The translations under genes were made by a program, and so were the position numbers. 64,000 nt of DNA. Origin: an uncultured Salinimicrobium sp. (lineage in GTDB: Bacteria > Bacteroidota > Bacteroidia > Flavobacteriales > Flavobacteriaceae). Each line of letters opens with the position of its first letter. Position 1 is the stretch's first letter. The notes beneath the pieces are model-generated. The model had not been told where the DNA came from and ran no database searches. It saw nothing but the letters and a program-made list of their open reading frames with translations. The stretch is taken from positions 62,001 through 126,000 of the forward strand of contig CAMPKA010000001.1 in NCBI GenBank assembly GCA_946887075.1. The letters are read 5' to 3'. Below are positions 8,874-16,564 of the stretch, one piece after another.

Positions 8874-11800
8874 ATGTTTCTGAATTGCCACACCTACTAT
8901 TCTCTCAGATACGGTACTTTTCCGGTAGAAGCCTTGTGTGAGCTGGCAGAACAAAATCAGGCAGAGAGCATAGCCCTGACAGATATCAATTCGTCTTCAG
9001 CCTGTTTAAATTTCCTCAAAATAGCTGCCAAGTATCTTTTCAGACCAATCTTAGGAATAGACTTCAGAAATGGGGTAGAGCAGCAGTATGTAGGCCTGGC
9101 TAAAAATAATCGGGGCTTTCGACAACTCAATGAGCATCTTTCCCTCCATCTCCATGAAGAAAGAAATTTTCTTCCCGATGCACCTTCGCTCGAAGAATGT
9201 TTTGTGATTTATCCTTTGGAACGCATCATGGAACGACGCAAAAAAGCTTTCAGAGAGAATGAGTTCATCGGAATTTCCATTGCAGGCCTGCGGAAATTAA
9301 AATTTTCTGAGTACTCCCAGTGGCAGGACAAGCTGGTACTGCTTCAGACTGTAAGTTTCCGCAGCAAAAGAGACTATAATGCCCACCGACTCTTAAGGGC
9401 AATCGACAAAAATAGCTTGCTGAGCAAACTCCCCCGACAGGAACAGGGGGAATTTACACACAGGATGTTTCCACCACATGTCCTTGCGGATGCTTTCGTC
9501 GATTATCCCTTTATTCTGGAGAATACCCGGAACCTCGTCGAAGCCTGTAATGTCGACTTCGAATTTGGAAAGGCACGGAAAAACCGAAATCTGCAGGTAT
9601 TCGGGCAGAACAGGGAAGAAGACGCTAAAAGGCTTCGGGATCTTTGCTACAAAAACCTTCCACGGCGCTATCCGGAACCTTCCGAGTTGATCCATAAACG
9701 TGTGGAGAAGGAACTTCAGTCGATCATTAGCCTGGGATTTGTTTCCTATTTTCTGATCAATCATGATATCATCTGTTACGCCCGATCCAAAAACTATCCC
9801 TTTATAGGCAGGGGCAGCGGCGCCAATTCCATCGTAGCTTATATCATTGGAATCACCAATGTGGACCCCATAGAACTCGATCTTTATTTTGAGCGGTTCA
9901 TCAATGCCCACCGGCATTCTCCTCCGGATTTTGATATCGATTTCTCCTGGAAGGACAGAGAGGATGTGACTTCCTACATCTTTAGCCGATACGCCCATAC
10001 CGCCCTCCTGGCTACCTATGTAACCTTTAAGCGCCGGGCCGTCATCAGGGAACTCGGAAAGGTTTTCGGTCTTCCCAAGGCCGAAATTGACAAACTCTCC
10101 GGTGGTTACTTTACTCCCGGGGACCTGGATGAAACTGAAAATCTCGTATTCAGGTACAGCAACCTTATTGCTGGTTTTCCCAACTATCTGAGCGTCCATG
10201 CTGGGGGTATTCTAATCACGGAGGAACCGGCACATCAATATGCGGCCACTTTCCTGCCGCCTAAAGGATTTCCGACCATACAATTCGATATGCACATCGC
10301 CGAGGATGTGGGAATATTCAAATTTGATATTCTGGGACAGCGTGGGCTTCCTAAGATCACCGATGCCATAGAGATCATCAGGAAAAATCAACCCACTGCT
10401 ACCTTACAGGATATCGAGCAGGTCCAGGTTTTTAAGCATGATGCCAATATCAACAACCTCCTTAAGAAAGGCGACTGTATGGGGGTCTTTTATGTAGAAT
10501 CACCGGCGATGAGAGGACTCCTCCAGAAGTTGCAAACATCGGATTATTTAGGTCTGGTAGCGGCAAGCTCCATTATTCGGCCCGGGGTAGCCAATGGAGG
10601 AATGAAAGAGGAATATATCAGGCGTCATCGCGATCCAACAAGACGCAAACAGGCCCATCCCGTACTAAGAGAAGTACTTGCTGACACTTACGGGGTGATG
10701 GTTTATCAGGAAGATGTTTTAAAGGTGGCCCATTTCTTTGGAGGACTCTCTCTCGAAGAAGCTGATGTTCTGCGCCGCGGAATGAGTGGGAAAAAACTTG
10801 GAGAAGGAGAATTTGAGAGTCTGGAACAGAAATTCAGGAGCAACTGTCAGGGCAGAGGATATTCCCCCCACTTAACGGAGGAAGTCTGGAACCAGATTTT
10901 ATCCTTTGCAGGTTATGCCTTCCCTAAAGGCCATTCGGCTTCCTATGCAGTAGAAAGCTATCAAAGCCTTTACCTGAAATGTTATTTTCCTCTTGAATTC
11001 ATGGTGGCATGCCTTAATAACGGCGGCGGATTCTATGATGTCGAGACTTATATTCAGGAAATCAGGAACTGCGGAGGTACCGTCCATCCCCCCTGTATCA
11101 ATAAGAGTGAACATCATACCGTGATCTACGGGAAAGACATTTACCTGGGGCTCGGTTATATCAAAGACCTGGAGACAAAGGTGGTGCAACGTATCCTGGA
11201 AAACCGGAATTTTTTTGGCCCTTTTGGGTCCTTTGATGATTTCATTGACCGGATCCATATCTCTATCGAGCAGCTTAGCCTGCTTCTTAGAATCGGGGCT
11301 TTTCGGTTTACAGGAATCGATAAGCATCATCTGCTCTGGAAAGCCTTTTTTAAACTCCGTAAGAGTAGAACCCAGATGCACCAACACCTGCTCTTCCGGC
11401 CGGCCCATCGTGATTTTGAACTTCCTGAACTCGAATACTCTTTCCTGATTGACGCGTACGATCAGATGGAGCTGCTTGGTTTTTCCCTGTATAATCATTT
11501 TAGACTTCTGAGGAATCCTATAGATCCCTCAGCGATACGAGCAAAAGATCTTGAGAAGTATACAGGTAAGGAAGTGCTGATCTATGGGAATCTCATCACC
11601 TCAAAATTCACCTCTACCAAAGACCGAAAGCAGATGTGTTTTGGGACTTTCTTTGATCCCGAAGGGAATATCTTTGATACCGTACAATTTCCCGGTACGG
11701 CAGAAAGATATCCCCTACACAGTAAGGGAATCTATATATGTCGCGGAAGGGTGATGGATGATCTTGGATATCACTATATCACCATTGAGATTCTGGAAAG

Positions 11801-11882
11801 ACAGGACACAATGGGGGATCCCAGACATATCGATGGAAAATATTCCTTAAGAAAGATTCCTGCCAAAAGAGACTATTCCTAA
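8874..11882 (+). CDS. DnaE2-like DNA polymerase III alpha subunit
   Basis: 1002 residues, against 1461 for the replicative DnaE also in this window. It begins directly in a PHP domain (NCHTYYSLRYGT), with Asn where replicative enzymes have the first His, so the PHP metal site looks incomplete. The polymerase core is intact: GRGSGANS at about 313-320, PDFDIDF at about 351-357 with catalytic Asp354 and Asp356, and a KGHSASYA block. A helix-hairpin-helix region and an OB-fold follow (GKEVLIYGNLITSKF). There is no fused exonuclease domain and no clear clamp-binding motif. Shorter second DnaE proteins are linked to translesion synthesis. The start is fixed by homology at the PHP domain and abuts the operator. 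No imuA or imuB lies beside it. Confidence 0.88.
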   Translation: MFLNCHTYYSLRYGTFPVEALCELAEQNQAESIALTDINSSSACLNFLKIAAKYLFRPILGIDFRNGVEQQYVGLAKNNRGFRQLNEHLSLHLHEERNFLPDAPSLEECFVIYPLERIMERRKKAFRENEFIGISIAGLRKLKFSEYSQWQDKLVLLQTVSFRSKRDYNAHRLLRAIDKNSLLSKLPRQEQGEFTHRMFPPHVLADAFVDYPFILENTRNLVEACNVDFEFGKARKNRNLQVFGQNREEDAKRLRDLCYKNLPRRYPEPSELIHKRVEKELQSIISLGFVSYFLINHDIICYARSKNYPFIGRGSGANSIVAYIIGITNVDPIELDLYFERFINAHRHSPPDFDIDFSWKDREDVTSYIFSRYAHTALLATYVTFKRRAVIRELGKVFGLPKAEIDKLSGGYFTPGDLDETENLVFRYSNLIAGFPNYLSVHAGGILITEEPAHQYAATFLPPKGFPTIQFDMHIAEDVGIFKFDILGQRGLPKITDAIEIIRKNQPTATLQDIEQVQVFKHDANINNLLKKGDCMGVFYVESPAMRGLLQKLQTSDYLGLVAASSIIRPGVANGGMKEEYIRRHRDPTRRKQAHPVLREVLADTYGVMVYQEDVLKVAHFFGGLSLEEADVLRRGMSGKKLGEGEFESLEQKFRSNCQGRGYSPHLTEEVWNQILSFAGYAFPKGHSASYAVESYQSLYLKCYFPLEFMVACLNNGGGFYDVETYIQEIRNCGGTVHPPCINKSEHHTVIYGKDIYLGLGYIKDLETKVVQRILENRNFFGPFGSFDDFIDRIHISIEQLSLLLRIGAFRFTGIDKHHLLWKAFFKLRKSRTQMHQHLLFRPAHRDFELPELEYSFLIDAYDQMELLGFSLYNHFRLLRNPIDPSAIRAKDLEKYTGKEVLIYGNLITSKFTSTKDRKQMCFGTFFDPEGNIFDTVQFPGTAERYPLHSKGIYICRGRVMDDLGYHYITIEILERQDTMGDPRHIDGKYSLRKIPAKRDYS

Positions 11883-11894
11883 GGGAATAATTTC

Positions 11895-12770
11895 TCAGCC
11901 ATTGGCATTTTTCCAGGTATACTTTTCGATTTCAGAATTCAGTTCAGCTCCCAAAAGAACCGTAAAACAGGTGATAAACAGCCACATCAGAAGGACCACG
12001 ACTGCCGAGATCGAACCATATACTTCTCCATAACTGCCAAAGTTCTTCACATAGAAGGAAAAGCCCCAGGAGGTAAGCAACCACAGCAAGGTAGCTAAAA
12101 ACGCTCCGGCAAAAACCCATCTGAAATCAGGTGTGTTCCGATCAGGGCCATACCGGTACACCGATGCCAGAAACCAGATCAGCACAGCACCTATAAGTAG
12201 CCATCTTCCCCAGCTAATAACCGTCTTTATCTGCTCCGGTATCGGGAGGAAATCCACGACTGCAGGAAAAATAATGATCAGCCCCAGGCAAAGGATGAGC
12301 AAGATTATGGCTCCGAGGGTAAAAAGCAGGCTAAGACTATTAAGCGGCACAAAACCTCGCCGTTCAGGAGTATCATAAGCAATCCCGACACCGGTAAAAA
12401 GGGATTTGGTGCCCTTGTTGGCACTCCATATACTGATCAGGATACCAAAAGCCATCCCCCAGCCCAATGCAGAACCAGATACCCGTCCCAGCTTCTCCAG
12501 CTGATCCCGTAAGATCCCAAAAGCTTCCTTAGGCATGATCTCCGCCAGTCCAGCCAGCTGATCCTGGAGGTTCTGCGGATCCATAGCCAACCCATATATG
12601 GAAACAAGGGCTGCAATGGCAGGGAAAATAGCGAGGAAAGCATAGAAAGCAACGCCGGCTGAAACAATGGAGACGTTGTCTTTCCCAATTTCTTTGATAA
12701 CATTTTTGAGGATTCTTTTCCAGCCCTGGAAGGAAATATCGCGTGGTGATCCCGAACCTGTATACGGCAT
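11895..12770 (-). CDS. YihY/BrkB family inner-membrane protein
   Basis: 291 residues with six hydrophobic segments, at about residues 42-62, 105-122, 148-170, 187-206, 219-240 and 255-275. Family features include the SAGVAFYAFLAIFPAIAALVS block near the first helix and WGFSFYVKNFGSYGEVYGS before the last. These proteins were once called ribonuclease BN by error; the true role is unknown, though some are suspected transporters. It converges on the DnaE2-like gene with 12 bases between stops. The preceding antiporter gene on the same strand ends 66 bases upstream. Confidence 0.85.
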   Translation of the reverse strand: MPYTGSGSPRDISFQGWKRILKNVIKEIGKDNVSIVSAGVAFYAFLAIFPAIAALVSIYGLAMDPQNLQDQLAGLAEIMPKEAFGILRDQLEKLGRVSGSALGWGMAFGILISIWSANKGTKSLFTGVGIAYDTPERRGFVPLNSLSLLFTLGAIILLILCLGLIIIFPAVVDFLPIPEQIKTVISWGRWLLIGAVLIWFLASVYRYGPDRNTPDFRWVFAGAFLATLLWLLTSWGFSFYVKNFGSYGEVYGSISAVVVLLMWLFITCFTVLLGAELNSEIEKYTWKNANG

Positions 12771-12836
12771 ATGTTATTAAAATAGCTGTTCCCTCCAAAT
12801 TAGAAAAAACCCCAGAGAGGACACCCCAAACATTTG

Positions 12837-14120
12837 TTAAGACTCAGGACCTGATGGATCCCTAATTTGCTCTTCCTGACCATCCGAATTCTTCTTCTTG
12901 CCAAAATAACCCATAACGGTGGGAGCCGTGAGGCCATGGACAATGATGGAGATCAGGATAATGTAGGCAGTGATCGAATAAAGTTCCGCCTTGCCCTGAA
13001 GTCCATCAATCTGAAGAATTGCCCAGGAAAGGTAGAAAACGGTCCCCACTCCCCTGATCCCGAAGAAACTGATGGCCAATTTGCTTTTCCAGGACTCCCG
13101 GACGCCACTCATGGCGATCATACCACTTAAGGGACGTATCACCAGAACGAAAAGGAAGGCGAACACGATTCCTTTCCAATCCGTTATAGTCAGCATCCCA
13201 TTCATGATGGACCCTCCGAATAAAATAATCCAGATCACCAGGAGAAGATGTTCAAATTCATGAACAAAATCATGAAGCTTCTTTTTATAAGACCCGCTAA
13301 CCTTTTCATAGAACCTAAGGCTGAACCCGGAAAAGAACACCGCAAGAAAGCCATACCCGTGTAATAGTTCCGCCAGTCCATACGATAAGAAGGTGAGCGA
13401 GAGCGCCAGAAATCCGACGAATGACACCACTCCCATATAAATATGAAGACGATCGAGCAACAACCCGATCAATCGACCGAGGATAAGTCCTACAATAACA
13501 CCAATGATGATTTTCAGCAAAAAGGTATCGAAAAACCATTGCCGCCAGTTCACTGCTGCCCACCCCCCAGCCTGTGCAACCGTAACCGCGAGGTAAGAGA
13601 ACGGAAAGGCCACGCCATCGTTGAGACCGGCCTCAGTAGTGAGGGTGAATCTGATGTCATTATAATCCTCCCCTTGTTCCTCAGGCTCATCAAGCTGCAC
13701 CTCTGCTGCCAGTACGGGATCAGTCGGCGCCAGGACAGCAGCCAAGAGGAGGCTTGAAGGAACGCTCAAAAGCAAAAAATGATTCCCAAGAAGATAAGCA
13801 CAAACCATGCAAAGCGGCATCGTGATAAGGAGTAGCAGCAAAGGTTTCCGCCAGCTTTTCCACGAATAGTGTTTTCCTATTTTGAGTCCGGCACCCATAA
13901 GGGAGACTATTACCACCACCTCTGAGAACAACATGAGATAGGCATCGTTCCACAGCGGGTCCGGCCATTTGAGAGGGATGTCCACCTTGAAAAGTATAAA
14001 GCCGACAAGCAGAAGAATGATTGGGGAACTCACCTGGATCTTTTTGGACATCGAGGGGAGCCAGGCCATAATAAGGGTAGCAAAACCCAGAGCAGCAAAA
14101 ATGAGGAAGTGGTCCTTCAT
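12837..14120 (-). CDS. CPA1 family cation:proton antiporter
   Basis: 427 residues with about twelve hydrophobic helices and a short charged C-terminal tail. The LAPTDPVLAAEVQ motif and the later EAGLNDGVAFP motif are characteristic of Na+(K+)/H+ exchangers of the NhaP/CPA1 type; the Asp of NDG is the expected ion-binding residue. FFGIRGVGTVFYLSW matches the conserved GxRG region. It should exchange protons for sodium or potassium at the inner membrane. It starts 108 bases from the repressor start on the opposite strand, so the operator region at 14192-14225 is shared between them. Confidence 0.88.
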   Translation of the reverse strand: MKDHFLIFAALGFATLIMAWLPSMSKKIQVSSPIILLLVGFILFKVDIPLKWPDPLWNDAYLMLFSEVVVIVSLMGAGLKIGKHYSWKSWRKPLLLLLITMPLCMVCAYLLGNHFLLLSVPSSLLLAAVLAPTDPVLAAEVQLDEPEEQGEDYNDIRFTLTTEAGLNDGVAFPFSYLAVTVAQAGGWAAVNWRQWFFDTFLLKIIIGVIVGLILGRLIGLLLDRLHIYMGVVSFVGFLALSLTFLSYGLAELLHGYGFLAVFFSGFSLRFYEKVSGSYKKKLHDFVHEFEHLLLVIWIILFGGSIMNGMLTITDWKGIVFAFLFVLVIRPLSGMIAMSGVRESWKSKLAISFFGIRGVGTVFYLSWAILQIDGLQGKAELYSITAYIILISIIVHGLTAPTVMGYFGKKKNSDGQEEQIRDPSGPES

Positions 14121-14191
14121 ACACCTTTAAAAATAATGGATTTTTGCACATCGCTTCTTCCTGCTTCGTTAAATGAATTCGAAAAATATTA

Positions 14192-14225
14192 GGAATTATT
14201 CCTAATGATCGTATGGAGATTTTCC
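14192..14225 (+). promoter_or_regulatory. Operator-like palindromes before the S24 repressor gene
   Basis: GGAATTATTCC at 14192-14202 sits at the centre of a perfect 19-base palindrome (ATTAGGAAT-T-ATTCCTAAT, 14188-14206). A second copy with one mismatch, GGAGATTTTCC, lies at 14215-14225 and ends 3 bases before the ATG at 14229. The copies are 23 bp apart, against 19 in the polymerase promoters. The layout suggests that the repressor controls its own gene, and perhaps the divergent antiporter. The repeats are seen; the control is inferred. Confidence 0.7.
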
Positions 14226-14228
14226 AAA

Positions 14229-15014
14229 ATGGAATATATTTGGAATATGGGAACAGAATTGCCTATTGAATCGAAAAGATTCCGTTTAATCCGGGAGGAG
14301 CACCAGTATACCCAGACAGATTTTGCCGACCTGCTCGGGATACGGAACTCCACGGCAGACATCGAAAGGGGAAAGACTCGTCTGTCCGGTAAGGTAGTTG
14401 CAAAACTCCTGCAACAGTTCCGGATCAATCCTTTGTGGCTTTTCGGAGAAAGCAACCAAAAATTCCTTCAGATCAGCCAGGGGGACGTCAGTCCGAAGGT
14501 GATCAGCCTGGACAGTGGAGAGAAAGAGAATATCATGCTGGTCAATGTGAAGGCCGCTGCAGGATACCCCCATAATCTTCAGGATGTGGAATGGTACCAG
14601 CAGCTTCCGGCATTTGACCTACCTCTTCCTGAATATCGCAATGCGACCCACAGAGGCTTTCAGATAGAAGGGGATAGCATGTTGCCCAATTTTCGGGAGG
14701 GAGAATGGGTGCTAGGCAAAGCCGTACCTACTTTAGAGGACATTACTAATAACCGGGTTTATGTCATTGTCATGACAGATTCTGTCCTGGTAAAGAAGAT
14801 CCAAAAACTAGAGGATCCTTCTCGCCTGTTGCTGGTTTCGTTAAATGAAGCGTATTTTCCAATAGAGATCGCAGTCAATGAGATTCAGGAACTTTGGCAG
14901 GTGAACAGCAAACTGACCTTTAACCTTGAGGCAGCCTCCGAGTCCAGTCTTCTCAAACAACTCCAGAAGTCTATGGACGAGCTTAAGAGCGAATTCAGGA
15001 CGATTCGCCGGTAA
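14229..15014 (+). CDS. XRE/S24 self-cleaving repressor (LexA-like)
   Basis: A Cro/XRE helix-turn-helix (RLIREEHQYTQTDFADLLG, then STADIERGK) is followed by an S24 peptidase domain. The LexA-type cleavage dipeptide Ala-Gly is seen in KAAAGY. The catalytic Ser is in EGDSMLPNF and the general-base Lys in VLVKKI, about 39 residues later, so auto-cleavage should be possible. A C-terminal amphipathic helix follows. Three in-frame ATGs exist (14205, 14229, 14247). I choose 14229 because the sequence TTTTCC-AAA-ATG there matches the operator-start junction of dinB (TTTTCC-TAAA-ATG), and because both operators are then upstream. It has no canonical winged-helix LexA N-terminus, so I do not name it lexA. 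Likely role: repressor of the damage-response polymerases. Confidence 0.85.
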   Translation: MEYIWNMGTELPIESKRFRLIREEHQYTQTDFADLLGIRNSTADIERGKTRLSGKVVAKLLQQFRINPLWLFGESNQKFLQISQGDVSPKVISLDSGEKENIMLVNVKAAAGYPHNLQDVEWYQQLPAFDLPLPEYRNATHRGFQIEGDSMLPNFREGEWVLGKAVPTLEDITNNRVYVIVMTDSVLVKKIQKLEDPSRLLLVSLNEAYFPIEIAVNEIQELWQVNSKLTFNLEAASESSLLKQLQKSMDELKSEFRTIRR

Positions 15015-15038
15015 AAAAAAAGCCCGGAAGACCGGGCT
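15012..15038 (-). terminator. Terminator of the small lipoprotein cluster
   Basis: Hairpin AGCCCGG-aaga-CCGGGCT (15021-15038). It is preceded on plus by nine A, which on the minus strand becomes a U run after the stem. It therefore ends minus-strand transcripts from the lipoprotein genes and touches the stop of the plus-strand repressor gene. Confidence 0.8.
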
Positions 15039-15083
15039 GATATTGGGTCCTTAGGATCCCGTTCCTATTTGGTTATTTTAGAT

Positions 15084-15245
15084 TTAGTCATCTTCACCGT
15101 CTACACCGGTGTTTTCTCCAACCTCCTCGACTCCTTCCTCAACAGCTTCTCCAGTTTCTTCCGCTACATCCATAGTTTCGCGACAGGACACGAAGGAAGA
15201 AGAAAGCGCAAAGGAGAACAACATTAAAAGAATATACTTTTTCAT
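15084..15245 (-). CDS. Small acidic lipoprotein (53 aa)
   Basis: The 53 codons start at the ATG ending at 15245. A lipoprotein signal (KKYILLMLFSFALSSSFVS) leads to Cys21 in an SCRE context, followed by a 32-residue mature part with about 14 Asp/Glu and only one basic residue. No domain is recognised. It is one of three tiny acidic lipoproteins in a row on the minus strand, followed upstream by an EF-hand lipoprotein with the same Ser-Cys-Arg lipobox edge. The acidic residues right after the lipidated Cys resemble the surface-export signal known for some Bacteroidota lipoproteins, so surface exposure is possible (inference). Confidence 0.7.
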   Translation of the reverse strand: MKKYILLMLFSFALSSSFVSCRETMDVAEETGEAVEEGVEEVGENTGVDGEDD

Positions 15246-15282
15246 AATTTTCGAATTAAAGTTTTACAGGTAAAAGGAGGGA

Positions 15283-15429
15283 TTACATTCCCTCCTCATC
15301 TTCAAGTTCCACGTCTTCAGCCTCGTCTTGCACCTCTACATCGTCCACATCTTCTGTGGTATCTCTACAAGAGACAAATGAGGAGCTGATACCGAGTGAC
15401 AACGCCAGTAATAACATTAGCTTTTTCAT
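15283..15429 (-). CDS. Small acidic lipoprotein (48 aa)
   Basis: 48 codons. The signal (KKLMLLLALSLGISSSFVS) is nearly superimposable on that of the gene ending at 15084, including the SSSFVSCR junction. The lipidated residue is Cys21 in an SCRD context. The mature part is 28 residues with about 16 Asp/Glu and Arg as its only basic residue. The two genes are clear paralogues in the signal region. Spacing to the next gene on the strand is about 37 bases, so a common transcript is plausible. Function unknown. Confidence 0.68.
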   Translation of the reverse strand: MKKLMLLLALSLGISSSFVSCRDTTEDVDDVEVQDEAEDVELEDEEGM

Positions 15430-15479
15430 ATCTATATCAATTAAGGTTGGTTACGCTATGAATACGACTAAGATCTGGA

Positions 15480-15710
15480 TTAATTATTATCATCCCCGAT
15501 CTGCTCGATTTCCTCATCGATTTCCTCATTTACCTCCTTATCTACTTCTTCACCAGCCTGCTCCAGGATTCCCTCCTCCTCCTCAACTTCAGAGGCGTCC
15601 TCTTCAACGCGGTTTACCTCTACCTCTCTTACGATCTTTTCTTCATCCCGACAGGAGGTAAAGAACATCCCGGTTAGGATCATCAGAAAGAACACATTCT
15701 TGAGTTTCAT
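15480..15710 (-). CDS. Small acidic lipoprotein (76 aa)
   Basis: The ATG at 15710 gives a 76-residue protein with a lipoprotein signal (KLKNVFFLMILTGMFFTS) and Cys in an SCRDEE context. The mature part is a predicted long charged helix, dominated by Glu with heptad-like Val/Ile spacing. An in-frame ATG 27 bases further upstream would add residues before the signal and is less likely. It is the third member of the SCR lipoprotein row. No family recognised. Confidence 0.7.
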   Translation of the reverse strand: MKLKNVFFLMILTGMFFTSCRDEEKIVREVEVNRVEEDASEVEEEEGILEQAGEEVDKEVNEEIDEEIEQIGDDNN

Positions 15711-15860
15711 AAGTCTGAATTTAAAAGTTTTTATCAAGCCAAATTACTTAAGAAATCCACCTTGATAATACGTTTTGGCAATAATTTAGCAATAAATCTG
15801 AAATTTCTCTAAAAAATAACTGCGAATCCCCCCAGTCTCGAATTATTTTCAAAACAGCGA

Positions 15861-15888
15861 AAAATGCCCGGTCTGAACCGGGCATTTT
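15861..15888 (-). terminator. Terminator after the EF-hand lipoprotein gene
   Basis: Perfect 12-base stem AAAATGCCCGGT (15861-15872) / ACCGGGCATTTT (15877-15888) with loop CTGA. It lies 24 bases past the stop of the minus-strand EF-hand gene, with the U-rich side in the right place. It separates that gene from the three smaller lipoproteins. Confidence 0.85.
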
Positions 15889-15912
15889 AAATTCGGATCC
15901 TCAGCGGAAGTG

Positions 15913-16518
15913 TTATTCTTCCCAGGAGGCGTCATATTCTTCCCATTCGGTCTCGTCCAGGTAACCGTCATCATCAAGATCCCAATCACCAAACCAACCT
16001 AGGTCCCATTCCTCATCATCGATGAACTCATTATCATCGGCGTCGTAGGTTCCGAACCATTCCGAATCAGCCAGCCCGGTATTCCATTCCTCACTGTCGA
16101 TCATATTGTCGTCATTGGCGTCGAAAAGATCCCAGTCATCCTCAGCTATATAGTCTCCATACCGATTCTCGCGTGCCTCATTCCATTCGGTTTCATCTAG
16201 GTTGCTGTCCCGGTTGACGTCCACCGTATTAAAAGTTGCGGTATAGAATTCGTTCTGGTCCAAAGAGTCATCCTGGTTTTCATCCCATTCCGCAATTCCC
16301 CGGGTGTTTGAGGCTGTGAATTCTTCTTCGTTCCACCGGCTGTCATCATCCTGGTCGAACTCCGCGAATCCTTCAGCCACTTCTGGCTCGTCCTCAAGGG
16401 CGTCAGTGTTCAGCTCATCCTCAGCTACACCATTTTCAGCCTCATTATTATCCCTGCAGGAAGTGAATGCACTGCTAAGGGTGAATAAAAAAGTCAATAA
16501 AAAAATCGTACGTTTCAT
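15913..16518 (-). CDS. EF-hand repeat lipoprotein
   Basis: 201 residues with a lipoprotein signal and Cys21 in an SCRDN context. The acidic mature part holds six evenly spaced EF-hand-like loops of the type D-x-[DN]-x-[DS]-x-[ILW]-x-x-x-E: DQDDDSRWNEEE, DENQDDSLDQNE, DVNRDSNLDETE, DANDDNMIDSEE, DADDNEFIDDEE and DLDDDGYLDETE. Only the last has the usual Gly at loop position 6. Tryptophans recur before and after loops (EW.., DW..). Calcium binding at the cell surface or outer membrane is the likely property; the role is unknown. It has its own terminator and is the largest of the four SCR lipoproteins here. Confidence 0.8.
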   Translation of the reverse strand: MKRTIFLLTFLFTLSSAFTSCRDNNEAENGVAEDELNTDALEDEPEVAEGFAEFDQDDDSRWNEEEFTASNTRGIAEWDENQDDSLDQNEFYTATFNTVDVNRDSNLDETEWNEARENRYGDYIAEDDWDLFDANDDNMIDSEEWNTGLADSEWFGTYDADDNEFIDDEEWDLGWFGDWDLDDDGYLDETEWEEYDASWEE

Positions 16519-16564
16519 AATTTCAATTTTTAGTTGTTGTTCCGTTAGGATTATTTATCTGCAA

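Noticed and set aside
9393..10199. A 268-codon frame on the minus strand.
   Set aside because: It is antisense to the conserved polymerase core of the DnaE2-like gene and has no protein features of its own.
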